From: CAZXYS01 sp964645005
GTDB taxonomy: Bacteria; Bacteroidota; Ignavibacteria; Kapaibacteriales; UBA2268
Assembly: GCA_964645005.1 (NCBI GenBank)
Contig: CAZXYS010000021.1
Span: 5,870-69,869, forward strand
Reading direction: 5' to 3'
Length of the DNA: 64,000 bases
Position 1 is the first letter of the stretch; each line of letters begins with the position of its first letter. The notes below the pieces were generated by a model. The model was not told where the DNA came from and made no database searches. It was given only the letters and a program-made list of their open reading frames with translations. Positions 9,210 to 18,980 of this stretch are shown here, piece by piece. Made by a program: the position numbers and the translations under genes.

Positions 9210-10631
9210 TTAAACTTCAAAAACATTCAAAGTGTTCTGCGGCATTATTATCCCTGAAGATAGTCCAGCTAAGAAAATAACAAAATCTCCCTTTTTAATG
9301 ATCTTTTTATTGATTGCCGTCTTACTGAGGTTATCGTATGCATTTTCACCCGTCATATCCTCAGGTAAAAGAAACGGAATTACTCCCCGGGACAGATTCA
9401 ACTGCCGCTGGGTAACTTCATCATCAGTAAAGGCAATTATAGGTACCTGCGGGCGGTATTTTGATACGTATTTGGCAGTGTATCCTGAATGAGTTATTGT
9501 AATGATAGCTGCCGCATTGATCTGTTCAGCAAGTATTGAGGACGCTTTACTTAAAGCATCGTCAATATTCAACCGCCTGTCATCGGGAACTTCTCGGGCT
9601 ATATCCTTTCTCTTACATTCCCTTTCAGCTTCGTTAACGATTTTATCCATCCATTTTACTGTTTCTACGGGATATTTTCCTGTGCTTGTTTCACCGCTTA
9701 ACATTACGCAGTCGGTGCCATCGATCACGGCGTTCGCAACATCACTCGCCTCAGCACGGGTAGGGCGAAGATTAGTTATCATTGATTCAAGCATCTGTGT
9801 AGCAGTAACAACAAACTTCCCATGATAATTACATTTTCTGATTATTTCTTTTTGCAGTCCGGGTACCTTTTCCGTAGGGAGTTCCAGCCCCAGATCACCG
9901 CGGGCTATCATAATCCCATCAGACTCCATGACAATATCATTCAGATCTTCCAATCCTTCAACTCTCTCGATCTTTGAAATTATAGGCACCTGCCTGCCGA
10001 AAGAATTCATCTTTTCCCTTAGATCCTTTACGTCATACTCTGACCTCACAAAAGACATAGCAACAAAGTCCACTCCTTCATTTAATCCAAATTCGAGATC
10101 GGCGATATCTTTCTCACTAAGCGAGGGTGCAGTTATAGGCACTCCGGGAGCAATTATTCCCTTGTTATCTTTTAGAATACCTCCCTTCACCACCTCCGTA
10201 ATAATATCATATCCTTCGATCTTTTTTATATAAAGCTCGATGTAGCCATCATCAAGCAGTAGTTCATTCCCGGGTTTAACGTCTTTGTAAAGATATTTAT
10301 ACGTGGCATTAATTCTCTTCGAATTTCCAACTACTTCTTCTTTACATGTAATAGTTAGTTCATCGCCGTCAATCAAATCTACACTTCCATCTTCTACTTT
10401 TCCTGTTCTTATTTTTGGTCCTTGCAAATCCTGCATTATAGCAACAGGCTCACCGGTTATTTCAGAGGCTTTTCTGATATTTTTTATATTTTCTTTATGG
10501 GACTCGTGGGTTCCATGAGAAAAATTTAGCCGTGCACAATCCATTCCTGCGTTAATAATTTCCACCAGCCTGTCCGGATTAGATGAAGAAGGTCCGATCG
10601 TACATATTATCTTTGTCTTGCTGTATTTCAT
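9210..10631 (-). CDS. pyk: Pyruvate kinase
   Basis: A 473-residue enzyme of normal family length that converts phosphoenolpyruvate and ADP to pyruvate and ATP, the last step of glycolysis, in the cytoplasm. Hallmarks are KIICTIGPSS at the N-terminus, the DLQGPKIRTG substrate loop, SFVRS, the KIE catalytic lysine block (ISKIERVEG), the metal-binding ARGDLGLE and ATQMLESM. The C-terminal regulatory domain is present (GYTAKYVSKYRPQVPIIAFT). It follows tamB on the same strand after 63 bp, so read-through from tamB is possible. The gene ends close to the LVIVD gene's promoter region. Confidence 0.97.
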   Translation of the reverse strand: MKYSKTKIICTIGPSSSNPDRLVEIINAGMDCARLNFSHGTHESHKENIKNIRKASEITGEPVAIMQDLQGPKIRTGKVEDGSVDLIDGDELTITCKEEVVGNSKRINATYKYLYKDVKPGNELLLDDGYIELYIKKIEGYDIITEVVKGGILKDNKGIIAPGVPITAPSLSEKDIADLEFGLNEGVDFVAMSFVRSEYDVKDLREKMNSFGRQVPIISKIERVEGLEDLNDIVMESDGIMIARGDLGLELPTEKVPGLQKEIIRKCNYHGKFVVTATQMLESMITNLRPTRAEASDVANAVIDGTDCVMLSGETSTGKYPVETVKWMDKIVNEAERECKRKDIAREVPDDRRLNIDDALSKASSILAEQINAAAIITITHSGYTAKYVSKYRPQVPIIAFTDDEVTQRQLNLSRGVIPFLLPEDMTGENAYDNLSKTAINKKIIKKGDFVIFLAGLSSGIIMPQNTLNVFEV

Positions 10632-10694
10632 AAATATAAAATTTTATTAATAAATAAGAATATTGTTTTAAAAAATATTCCAATGAGGAAGCAG

Positions 10695-13600
10695 TTACCA
10701 GCTTCCTCCGAGCTTAAATTTTGCTTCCCATATTTTCTGATCAAGAGTTTGACTTGTCGAAACATTATGTGAAGATGAAAATGACAGATTAGCGTTAGCC
10801 ACTTTAAGTACGGTTCCGAGTGGTACTTCAATAGTAATTTCATTGTTCGTAGCCAGATCCTGCACAGTCCCGCCAAGAGTTACCCTCGCTCCAAAAAGTG
10901 TACCTGTTATTTTCAATCTGGCATCTCCAATATCACCTTCAGCACCCAAATCTATGTCAGCGCTTTTGATTTGGAATTGTTCCGAGCCCAACTCACCGAG
11001 AACCTGTGTCAGTAGATAAGATGTACCCAGTTCAATTCCTGATGTTCTGGCGTCAGAAGCCAAACTGCTTATTAACGACCCTTCCCCGGAGGTGCTCTCA
11101 TTCTTTGTTTTCCCGAACATCAACAGCATAAGGGCATTGGTTGCTATCTCGGAGGAATCACCTCTTACTTCGTCCCCCTCGATACTATAAGTAAAATTGA
11201 TATTCGGGTTGTTTTTTGTTCCTTTTAGTATAGCTTTTATTTTGTATTCTTGTGTTTCATTGCCCATATAACGAGTACCTTCATAAACCGCTTCAATATT
11301 GAATCCCGGATTATCAAGGGAAGCTGTTGGGAAAGATATTTTTCCATTTGCATTGAAAGTTTTGATTATAGTCATCTTCGAACCTTCTTCAATCAGCAGA
11401 TCACTTCCGTATAATTGCGCTTCCTGACTGCTTCTTTCCTTTACGTAGCGTATCGGAACAGAGGGATCACTCATTCCAATCTCAGCGGTCAACTGTGACA
11501 ATGCAAAAAGATCAATCCTCACAAAGAATCTTCCAAGGATTTTAATATCCAGATCATAATTTATAAGATCGCCAAAATTTTCTTCTTCTTTCTTAACTTC
11601 GGCGTCGGCTGCCTGGGCATTATTAGCGGAGGCAATTCTTGATTGTATGCTGTCCATCACAGTTTTGACCGTGTCCTCATGAGTAAGTCCTTTTTGTTTG
11701 AAGATATACTTCATATTGGATTTGACCGCATTATCAGTTTCAATTTCAGGTAGAGTAAGATCTGCTCTGAGAATATTTACATCCCCCGTTAAGCTTGGTT
11801 TCTCCATAGTACCACTGAAATTAATCGGTTCTTTGCCTGTGGCTATGACGAAATCTCCATACAATGTAGGCAGCGCTTTCCGTGATGACTCGGTCAACAA
11901 TTTGAATCTCTTTGTCTTGACTTTAATATCAATGTATTCAGGCTGGAAGTCCTTCAATTCTATTGTTCCGTATACTTTTGCTTTGCCGCCGGGTAAATCT
12001 TCATTGGTGTTTTTCAGAGTAATGTTCTTAAGATTGATTTTATCTGTTTCGATATTAATTTCCGCCGAAGTGAAATAGTGCATATTATTCCCTTCAATAA
12101 CGAGGGATGATCTGGGAATGTTTATATTTCCGTTGTAAGTTAGTCTATCGGGATAGTATCCGCCAATACTGAGATTGACGTCAGCAGAACCACGAAAATC
12201 ACTTATCCCCTGAATAAAAGGTGATAATATTACAAGCGGGAAACTCTTAGCGCTGATATCAGCTTGAATAGAGCCTTCATCATGAAATCTTTCTTTAACA
12301 TCGCTTAAGGACAGGTCAATTGGCAGGCTCCCAATATTTATAATAGTTTTTAGCGAGTCATGCCCGCCGTTTATATTTGATATTTCTGCGTTTCCACTGA
12401 CAATGGCATCCTCGTGACTAAAATCAGCCGCAATATTTCCAACTTGCATTTTATTTAAACTTACGCTGGTGCTTGTTATCGACATATTTATTCTGGGCGA
12501 AGCAAATTTACCATCAATGTTTATGACAAGAGAATCTACGTTTCCACTGAGTGTATCAATAATTTCATTTTTCTGAGGCATCAATTTTAATAAATCTCTA
12601 ATTGGGAAATTCCTTACAGCAAGCTTCGTGCCTGCCAGACCATCCTGGATCATACTTCCACTAAGATAAATTTTTTCGGCATTTTCACGGGAAAGTATGA
12701 ATCTTCTTATATCCAGACCATCAATACTATAATCAGCAAGAATTGGAACAGTGTTTTGCCATGAAAAATCGTCGTTATATTTAAAATACAGACTGTCCAA
12801 TTGAACATCGAAAATACCTGGCTTAAAGGATACCGAACCTTTGGATGCGAGTAAAAATTGATTGTTTATAGTCGATGAAAACTCGAAGATAGAATTGTCC
12901 TCATTAAATCTCAAAAATGCATAAGGTTGTGAAACTACCACATCATTAGCATGAATATCTGATTTACCTCTTATCTCCATATCCAGTTTTTCCAGCGTGG
13001 GAACTGAGTCAACCAGATTCATAATATAAGCGCCGGTCAGATTTACCGGGTTCGTCGTCAGATTCATATCGGGTGTTTCCAGGTCAAAGGTCGACAGATC
13101 AATAGAGTCAATTACAAGGCTGCTAATATCGTTTTTTGCGATCATTCTTGCTTTTACAAATGCGTTGAAGTTTAGATCGAAGTCCTCCACGAATATTGAG
13201 AAAGAAGAAATATCCTTGATATTAGCTTCCAGATCAAAGTTTATATCCGGGAATGAGGCTACTGTGATCTTCTCAAATTGAACGGAATCCCGGCGTATTT
13301 GTTCCGAAATAGCTGCACTCTTCTGCCGGATGTAATTGCCCAGATATTTCATTTGATTGGTGATAGTTGGTATCAACTTATCATAATCAAAATCTCCCTT
13401 CAGATCAACGGTCAGGAAATCCGAATCAATTGATATTGATTTTTCACTCTGTGAAGGTCGGATAAAATGGACATCAAAATTAAACGGAAACAAAGCCCTG
13501 TCACCGAATAAAGCCTCAGTTATTTCACTGTAGAAACTACCTTCAAGACTGTCTAGTTCGAATCCCTTAGCATCAAACCTTATATTCCCGCTAAAATACT

Positions 13601-15308
13601 GTGGTGCAGAGGGATCTTCCAGAACATAAGCCAGATCCAACCCATTAAATGCCATATCAATTTCATAATCCGGCATTTGCTGTTTCTGCATATTTAAAAA
13701 ACCGGATGCTCTTAAATATGATTCTTCATTAGCCAAATAGTCAGGTCTGTTACTTTCTTCAAAGTTTAGCACCAAATCAATTGTATCCAAAGTGATAATT
13801 CCTCCGCGATCAATTGCAGCGTTTATGTTGGCTCTGTAATATTTAATCCCGTTGATATGTGAGTTTTGGGAATTAAAATTCATATTCAGTTTCATATTAT
13901 TAAGGTGGGTGCCATATCCTTCCGCGGCAATATCAGCATTTACAGACCCGCTTAGTTGATCGGATTTTGTTATAGGTGCAGGATCTAAACCAGCAATATG
14001 CACATCGGCTTTATACGACGGAACTTGACCTGTACTGATTCCGGCAGTACCTTTTATCCTTCCGATTCCACTGGTTAAAGAAAGATACGCTGATATGGAA
14101 TCCTTATACCCTTCTATTTTTGTACCGGCTAAATTTGCGAGAATAAAATCCGGCACTTGAGAGAAATCCTGGCTCGGTAATATATCGCCCAATTCTGAAT
14201 AATGTATTTGCGTTGAGGTAAAATTCACATAGTAGGACATATAACTCGTGTCCTGCATATCCTCGATTTTACCATTAAGCGATATGGAAGTTTTCCCAGA
14301 AGCAAAGTCAAACTTTTCAACTGAGATAGAATCGATCCTGCCCGATATCGAAGATGATAGATTTATCTCTCTGCCCAGTGTGAAAGGTAAGTCGGGTAGT
14401 AGATTTACATCTTTTGGAGACAATTTGTTAATTTCAATATTTGCCGATATTTCAGCTTTGCCGGACTTTTTAACTTCGGTGGTGTCAAAAATGTTCAGCT
14501 TTGTCATTTGGGCTGATAGATTTACATCGCTATGTTCCGTTTCAAATTTAAAGTCATTGACCTTGATACCGGACTCATTTACTGAGGTATTTACTATGAA
14601 GTCTTTAAGCTGGAATCCCGAGTTAATATCCCTAAAACTGAGTTTTTTTAGCCTTGTTCGGAAGTCATTAACTGCCGGTTTAAATCTTGCGGAAAGATGA
14701 AGATCTATATCTTGCAGTCTTAATCTGTTAAAATTTAGTTTGCTGTGGTCAATATTTTGTATCGTAGAGTCGTAGACTGTTAATTCGCCTTTTTTAAGCC
14801 TGATTTTCTTTAAATTGATCACCCAATCCGATGGTTCCGAGACAGTAGTATCTTCCTTCGGTTCGGCTATCTGATCGAAATTCCATGTGCTGTCATGGCT
14901 GCGGAGCAATTTTATCTGCGGGGAATCAAATATAACCCGCTGAATTTTAGCTTTTTTATTAAATAATGGCTTATATTCAAAATCAACAAGAGCTTTTTTA
15001 ACATAAGCAAGAGTGTCTCCTGCTGACAGAACTCTTACATCATAAATTTCGAGACCACCGAAAAATTTATATTTATAGTCGGAAAACTCTATTCTTCCTT
15101 TAAGACCTTTGTTTATCTGTGTTAACAGTTTGTCACCACTCCATTTTCTCAAGCCGGAAGTTTGTGTAATAACTATAATACTGATAAAGGAAAGAAAAAA
15201 TAATATCAGCAATCCGATGAAAAATCTAGATATATATTTACCGCTGTTTTGCCGGAAGTTTTTCTTATTTTTAGCGGTTCCTTTGGTATTTTCCTGTTCT
15301 TTTGTCAT
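10695..15308 (-). CDS. tamB: TamB-like translocation and assembly module / AsmA-type bridge protein
   Basis: A 1537-residue protein with one N-terminal membrane anchor (about residues 31-52) followed by a very long beta-rich periplasmic body with repeated short strands of the DUF490/AsmA type. The last 300 residues (from about IKILGRFFVRIDLFALSQLTAEI) match the conserved TamB C-terminal domain, ending in the strand-rich segment EAKFKLGGSW. In Proteobacteria TamB pairs with the outer-membrane TamA and bridges the envelope, with roles in outer-membrane protein assembly and phospholipid transport. No TamA-like gene is adjacent. Pyruvate kinase follows in the same direction. The call rests on length, topology and the C-terminal domain. 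Confidence 0.85.
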   Translation of the reverse strand: MTKEQENTKGTAKNKKNFRQNSGKYISRFFIGLLILFFLSFISIIVITQTSGLRKWSGDKLLTQINKGLKGRIEFSDYKYKFFGGLEIYDVRVLSAGDTLAYVKKALVDFEYKPLFNKKAKIQRVIFDSPQIKLLRSHDSTWNFDQIAEPKEDTTVSEPSDWVINLKKIRLKKGELTVYDSTIQNIDHSKLNFNRLRLQDIDLHLSARFKPAVNDFRTRLKKLSFRDINSGFQLKDFIVNTSVNESGIKVNDFKFETEHSDVNLSAQMTKLNIFDTTEVKKSGKAEISANIEINKLSPKDVNLLPDLPFTLGREINLSSSISGRIDSISVEKFDFASGKTSISLNGKIEDMQDTSYMSYYVNFTSTQIHYSELGDILPSQDFSQVPDFILANLAGTKIEGYKDSISAYLSLTSGIGRIKGTAGISTGQVPSYKADVHIAGLDPAPITKSDQLSGSVNADIAAEGYGTHLNNMKLNMNFNSQNSHINGIKYYRANINAAIDRGGIITLDTIDLVLNFEESNRPDYLANEESYLRASGFLNMQKQQMPDYEIDMAFNGLDLAYVLEDPSAPQYFSGNIRFDAKGFELDSLEGSFYSEITEALFGDRALFPFNFDVHFIRPSQSEKSISIDSDFLTVDLKGDFDYDKLIPTITNQMKYLGNYIRQKSAAISEQIRRDSVQFEKITVASFPDINFDLEANIKDISSFSIFVEDFDLNFNAFVKARMIAKNDISSLVIDSIDLSTFDLETPDMNLTTNPVNLTGAYIMNLVDSVPTLEKLDMEIRGKSDIHANDVVVSQPYAFLRFNEDNSIFEFSSTINNQFLLASKGSVSFKPGIFDVQLDSLYFKYNDDFSWQNTVPILADYSIDGLDIRRFILSRENAEKIYLSGSMIQDGLAGTKLAVRNFPIRDLLKLMPQKNEIIDTLSGNVDSLVINIDGKFASPRINMSITSTSVSLNKMQVGNIAADFSHEDAIVSGNAEISNINGGHDSLKTIINIGSLPIDLSLSDVKERFHDEGSIQADISAKSFPLVILSPFIQGISDFRGSADVNLSIGGYYPDRLTYNGNINIPRSSLVIEGNNMHYFTSAEINIETDKINLKNITLKNTNEDLPGGKAKVYGTIELKDFQPEYIDIKVKTKRFKLLTESSRKALPTLYGDFVIATGKEPINFSGTMEKPSLTGDVNILRADLTLPEIETDNAVKSNMKYIFKQKGLTHEDTVKTVMDSIQSRIASANNAQAADAEVKKEEENFGDLINYDLDIKILGRFFVRIDLFALSQLTAEIGMSDPSVPIRYVKERSSQEAQLYGSDLLIEEGSKMTIIKTFNANGKISFPTASLDNPGFNIEAVYEGTRYMGNETQEYKIKAILKGTKNNPNINFTYSIEGDEVRGDSSEIATNALMLLMFGKTKNESTSGEGSLISSLASDARTSGIELGTSYLLTQVLGELGSEQFQIKSADIDLGAEGDIGDARLKITGTLFGARVTLGGTVQDLATNNEITIEVPLGTVLKVANANLSFSSSHNVSTSQTLDQKIWEAKFKLGGSW

Positions 15309-15461
15309 TTATTTAAATTATGAAAAATTAATTTTCTTATTTGTTAATATATGGTACGATTATTTCTAATATTTTGTTTACAAAAGGTTAATTGACTTAT
15401 TGTCTAAAACCGAAATTATGAAAAAATTTGTAAATCTATGATAATTAATTTTATGAGTTTA
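15309..15461. other. AT-rich divergent spacer between tamB and the sensor kinase
   Basis: Very AT-rich, with no plausible gene. It must hold the tamB promoter, but no confident element is visible on the minus strand. Confidence 0.5.
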
Positions 15462-15492
15462 TTTGTATTAAATTCATAATTTTTTAATTTTG
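15462..15492 (+). promoter_or_regulatory. Bacteroidota-type promoter of the sensor kinase gene
   Basis: TTTG (15462-15465), 19 bases, TAATTTTG (15485-15492): an exact match to TTTG-N19-TAnnTTTG, 54 bp upstream of the kinase ATG. Confidence 0.65.
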
Positions 15493-15546
15493 AAGAAATA
15501 TTTTATCACTTTTTGGTTAAAAAAAATTAATTGAAGAAAAATTTAG

Positions 15547-16986
15547 ATGATTTTTCCTACAAGAATAAAACTACTTATCTGGTTTGCAGTATTGATATTA
15601 TTTATATTAATATTTTCTGGTATAGTTATTTATCGCTCTACGGAGAAAGTATTATATACAGATCTTGCTCATTCTCTTAAGGAAGCTGCTATTACAACCG
15701 AGTTCATGCTTAAAAAGAATTATAGTAATAAGCTCACTCCTCATGATGCTGATTCATTCCGGAAAGAGCTTTACGACATAATTTCAATTGACAGGAATTA
15801 TTCTCAGATTATCATTGCTGACAGTGATAAAAATGTTATTGCCAGAATTCGAGAAAAAAAGCAAACGCCGCTTCCTATGATGATTCCGTATGATATTAAG
15901 CAGGATCGAGGAAATACCAAATCGAAACATGTTTTTGATTTTTCTAAAGAGGGTATTTATTTCTTTCGAAGTATTGTTATTAATGATAAGCAATATCAGG
16001 TCCTTGCAAAGAAATCTGATGCATTTATTATTAATATTGTCTATAATTCGGAGGCAATTACCTCTAAACTTGACAGGATCCAATTTTTCTTGATATCCGG
16101 CGTTGTTGTTATCATTCTTATTTCAATCGGTGGCGGTTACTTAATTGCAAGAAGATCTATTAAGCCTATTAACAAAATAACTCAATTTTTTAATAATTTT
16201 AATTCTTCCAAACTCGATCAAAGACTTGAGGAACCAAATAAAGCGAACAAAGAGGTCAAAGAACTTACAACCACTTTTAATGAAATGCTCGATAGATTAC
16301 AATTATCCTTTAACCAGTTGAAACAATTCTCTGCCGATGCCGCACATGAACTGAAGACACCATTAACCATCATACGAGGGGAACTGGAAATAGCACTTCA
16401 TGAAGAACGCTCGACTGAAGAATACGAAGCAATTATAACCAGTGCCCTTGAAGAAATCACCCGCCTTTCAAATGTGGTTGAAACACTTCTCGAATTATCC
16501 CGTGCAGACATGGGGCAGGTGAAGATGAAGAAGAGCAAAAGTGATCTCTCCCGGCATATCATGGATGTGTGCGATGATGTAGTGATCCTATCGGAAAGTA
16601 AAAATGTACAGGTAGAATACAACATTGAACCCGGCGTTGAACTTGAATATGATTCAGGAAGAATTCATCAGGCTTTCCTGAATATCATAGACAATGCTGT
16701 CAAATACACTCCCAGTGGCGGTAAGATATTTATAAATTTGAAAAAGAATGACAACTACGCTGTTATTGAGGTAACGGATACTGGTGAAGGCATCACCGAA
16801 AGTGAGTTACCCCATATTTTTGACAGATTTTACAGGGTTAAGAAAAAACGTTCTGATGAGATACATGGAACCGGATTGGGACTATCTATCGTCAAATGGA
16901 TTATCAATGCACATAATGGTAAAATTGATGTTAAAAGCACTCGAAATCAGGGTACAACTTTCACAATAAAACTCCCGCTAAATTGA
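15547..16986 (+). CDS. HAMP-domain sensor histidine kinase (orphan)
   Basis: A 479-residue membrane kinase. TM1 spans about residues 7-28, a periplasmic sensor loop about 30-177, TM2 about 178-201, and a HAMP linker about 202-255. The dimerisation/phosphoacceptor helix reads FSADAAHELKTPLTIIRGEL with H267 as phosphorylation site, the AAHELKTPL form seen in the metal- and antibiotic-sensing CusS/BaeS-type class. ATP-binding motifs are intact: N box (NIIDNAVKYTPSGG), DTGEGI and GTGLGLSIVKWI. No response regulator gene is adjacent, so its partner is elsewhere. It has its own consensus promoter. The signal sensed is unknown. Confidence 0.93.
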   Translation: MIFPTRIKLLIWFAVLILFILIFSGIVIYRSTEKVLYTDLAHSLKEAAITTEFMLKKNYSNKLTPHDADSFRKELYDIISIDRNYSQIIIADSDKNVIARIREKKQTPLPMMIPYDIKQDRGNTKSKHVFDFSKEGIYFFRSIVINDKQYQVLAKKSDAFIINIVYNSEAITSKLDRIQFFLISGVVVIILISIGGGYLIARRSIKPINKITQFFNNFNSSKLDQRLEEPNKANKEVKELTTTFNEMLDRLQLSFNQLKQFSADAAHELKTPLTIIRGELEIALHEERSTEEYEAIITSALEEITRLSNVVETLLELSRADMGQVKMKKSKSDLSRHIMDVCDDVVILSESKNVQVEYNIEPGVELEYDSGRIHQAFLNIIDNAVKYTPSGGKIFINLKKNDNYAVIEVTDTGEGITESELPHIFDRFYRVKKKRSDEIHGTGLGLSIVKWIINAHNGKIDVKSTRNQGTTFTIKLPLN

Positions 16987-17015
16987 AGAAATCCTCTCTT
17001 AAAATCAAACATCGG

Positions 17016-17066
17016 AAATAAATGAAAATTTTATGTTTCCTCTTTGCTTTCATTCATTTATTTTTT
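17016..17066 (+). terminator. Possible AT-rich terminator after the sensor kinase gene
   Basis: AAATAAATGAA (17016-17026) pairs with TTCATTTATTT (17053-17063), and the T run extends to 17066. The 26-base loop and lack of G/C make it weak. Confidence 0.3.
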
Positions 17067-17283
17067 GATTGATTTTCATTCCGGCTAAAAAAAAGACGAT
17101 TCAAGTTAGATTACGATTTTTTCAAACCATGTGTAGACAAAATTGAAAGTATTCAGGACAGAGAATTATTTTAAAACACGTTTTGCATTTGAATAAATAG
17201 CTTAATGCTAAGAACTTAACCACCCCTTCTTTTGGGGCTGATTCAAAAGTCAGAGAATGTTATTCCTGCGAATGTCTTTAGAT

Positions 17284-17337
17284 CCTGCTTTAGCAGGGCA
17301 GGAATCTGATGAATATTGGATTCCCCGCTAAAGCGGG
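17284..17337. repeat. Pair of short palindromes in an intergenic repeat mosaic
   Basis: CCTGC-TTTA-GCAGG (17284-17297) and CCCGC-TAAA-GCGGG (17324-17337) form two perfect 5-bp hairpins. The sequence between and after them (GGATTCCCCGCT..AAGCGGG..ATAATGACG) resembles dispersed intergenic repeats common in bacterial genomes. The 508-bp gap between the kinase and nosY has no plausible gene. Confidence 0.6.
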
Positions 17338-17395
17338 ATTTCGCATGCTCAACTTCGCTGCGCTCATAATGACGTTCCAAAGGTTTCGCCGCTTA

Positions 17396-17453
17396 TGAGA
17401 CAGCCTAAAGAGTTTTCTAAGCAAGTCAGCTGTTTTTTGCCACAAATGTAATT
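17396..17453 (+). repeat. Dispersed intergenic repeat, copy A
   Basis: About 58 bp starting TGAGACAGCCTA and including GCTGTTTTTTGCCACAAATG. A second copy with roughly 83% identity (counted by eye) lies at 40729-40786 in the same orientation. It lies just downstream of nosY. Confidence 0.75.
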
Positions 17454-17494
17454 TTTGTATTGTGAATTTGGGTTTAACTCTTAAAACTCTAAAA

Positions 17495-18277
17495 TCAAAA
17501 ATCCTTCTTTTCCCCCGTTCTCATGTAAAAATAGACGGGTATGAATATCCAGAGTACCAAACTCACCGCCGTAATTGCTATACCATGCGCCGCGCCGAAA
17601 AACTTATTGAAGACGGCGCCAGTATAGCCGAGCAGGGCGGCAGCGTCCAGCTTCAGAAGCACGAGGATGCGGGATAAGTCTATTGGATTGAAGATAGAGG
17701 CGGATATCGACAGCGTTTCCAGCGGGTAATCATTGAAAACGAACAGCGAAAGCATGAACAGCCCGTCGTAGATGACAGCCATGAACAGCCAGATAAAAAT
17801 CGATATGCTGAAGCCCTTGATCTTATTCTCCGACGAGATCGACACCCAAAAGGCAATTCCGGTGAATATAAATGTCAGAGCGACGCCGGACATCAACAGC
17901 ACGGCAAAATTAAAAATCTGAGCCGAGACGAGAATTCCGTATGCGATGAACGGAATGCCGATTCCCAGCGCAAAGCTCACTGCCAGCGTCATTCCCAGCC
18001 CGAGGTACTGCCCGAGAAAAATCGAGTGCCTGCGTATCGGCTGCGACACAAGCAGTTCAGTGAAATCCCGCGAGTTATAGCTGTACATCGTACCGAAAAT
18101 AATGCTGATAAGCGGGCATAGGATAAGCACGATATTCATCAGGTTCGTTATTCCCGCGTGCAGGTCATTGTTCAGGTACAGAAGGGCGAACGCAGAGATC
18201 AGGTAAAACGCAAGGTAGAGATATATCCACTTGCTTCGCGACAGATCGTAAAAACTATACTTGAATATTTTCAGCAT
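17495..18277 (-). CDS. nosY: NosY, ABC transporter permease for NosZ copper-site maturation
   Basis: A 260-residue membrane protein with six predicted transmembrane segments, starting MLKIFKYSFYDLSRSKW, the usual beginning of ABC-2 type permeases in nos clusters; the TELLVSQPIRRHSIFLGQYLG segment is also typical. NosY with the ATPase NosF and the periplasmic NosD forms a complex needed to assemble the CuZ centre of nitrous oxide reductase. It is the last gene of the nos operon and overlaps nosF by 23 nt, indicating translational coupling. The dispersed repeat lies downstream of its stop. Confidence 0.9.
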   Translation of the reverse strand: MLKIFKYSFYDLSRSKWIYLYLAFYLISAFALLYLNNDLHAGITNLMNIVLILCPLISIIFGTMYSYNSRDFTELLVSQPIRRHSIFLGQYLGLGMTLAVSFALGIGIPFIAYGILVSAQIFNFAVLLMSGVALTFIFTGIAFWVSISSENKIKGFSISIFIWLFMAVIYDGLFMLSLFVFNDYPLETLSISASIFNPIDLSRILVLLKLDAAALLGYTGAVFNKFFGAAHGIAITAVSLVLWIFIPVYFYMRTGEKKDF

Positions 18278-18980
18278 GGCTTCTCATCTCCGGAATATTT
18301 GCAATAGCTTTTTCGAGGGTAGTCTGATCCTGGCTCATAAGCAATTCAGGAATGGCTCCAGTGAAATAGACCTTCCCTTCCAGCAGGAATACGATATAAT
18401 CGGAAAGCTGCTCTACGATACTCATAATATGGGTCGTGAGAATTATCGTTTTCCCTTGCTCCTTTAAATCGTTGAGCAATTCCTTGAAGCGAAGCAGCGC
18501 CACCGGATCGAGCCCCACCGTCGGCTCATCAAGAATTATCACCGACGAATCGAACATCAGCGCCAGCACAAGGTTTATCTTTTGCCGGGTGCCGCCGGAA
18601 AGATTCCGAAAATTCTGATCAAGATAGTTCCCAAGTTCGAACATCTTGATCAGGTGATCCTCATTTGCTTTTTCGCCGCGCACATCCTTTATCATGTTTA
18701 TCAATTCTCGCGACGTCAAATTATCCGGGAAACGCGCTATTTGCGGCAGATATGATATCTCCCTGCGGTAATCCCACTGCTTTTTTATGCTTTTATTTTT
18801 GAAGCGGATTTCACCGTCATCGGGCAGAACCATCCCGAGGATACTCTTGATGAGAGTCGTTTTACCCGAACCGTTCGGACCGAGAATAGCATAGATCCCC
18901 GGCTCATCTACCGTCAGCCGGATATTGTCCAGCACCTGATTTTTACCGTATTTTTTCGAAAGATTATATATTTCTACCAT
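18255..18980 (-). CDS. nosF: NosF, ABC transporter ATP-binding protein
   Basis: A 241-residue cytoplasmic ATPase with Walker A GPNGSGKTT (residues 34-42), a YLPQ Q-loop, signature LSGGTRQK, Walker B VIILDEPTVGLDP and an LTTHIM switch. It energises the NosDFY complex that matures the NosZ copper sites. It overlaps nosD by 7 nt and nosY by 23 nt, the tight packing expected of a stoichiometric complex. Confidence 0.93.
   Translation of the reverse strand: MVEIYNLSKKYGKNQVLDNIRLTVDEPGIYAILGPNGSGKTTLIKSILGMVLPDDGEIRFKNKSIKKQWDYRREISYLPQIARFPDNLTSRELINMIKDVRGEKANEDHLIKMFELGNYLDQNFRNLSGGTRQKINLVLALMFDSSVIILDEPTVGLDPVALLRFKELLNDLKEQGKTIILTTHIMSIVEQLSDYIVFLLEGKVYFTGAIPELLMSQDQTTLEKAIANIPEMRSHAENIQV

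Noticed and set aside
14248..14700. 150-codon frame antisense to tamB
   Set aside because: Ser/Phe-rich antisense translation of beta-rich coding sequence, no other evidence.
17462..17677. 71-codon frame overlapping the nosY end
   Set aside because: Antisense to nosY and without domain or ribosome site.
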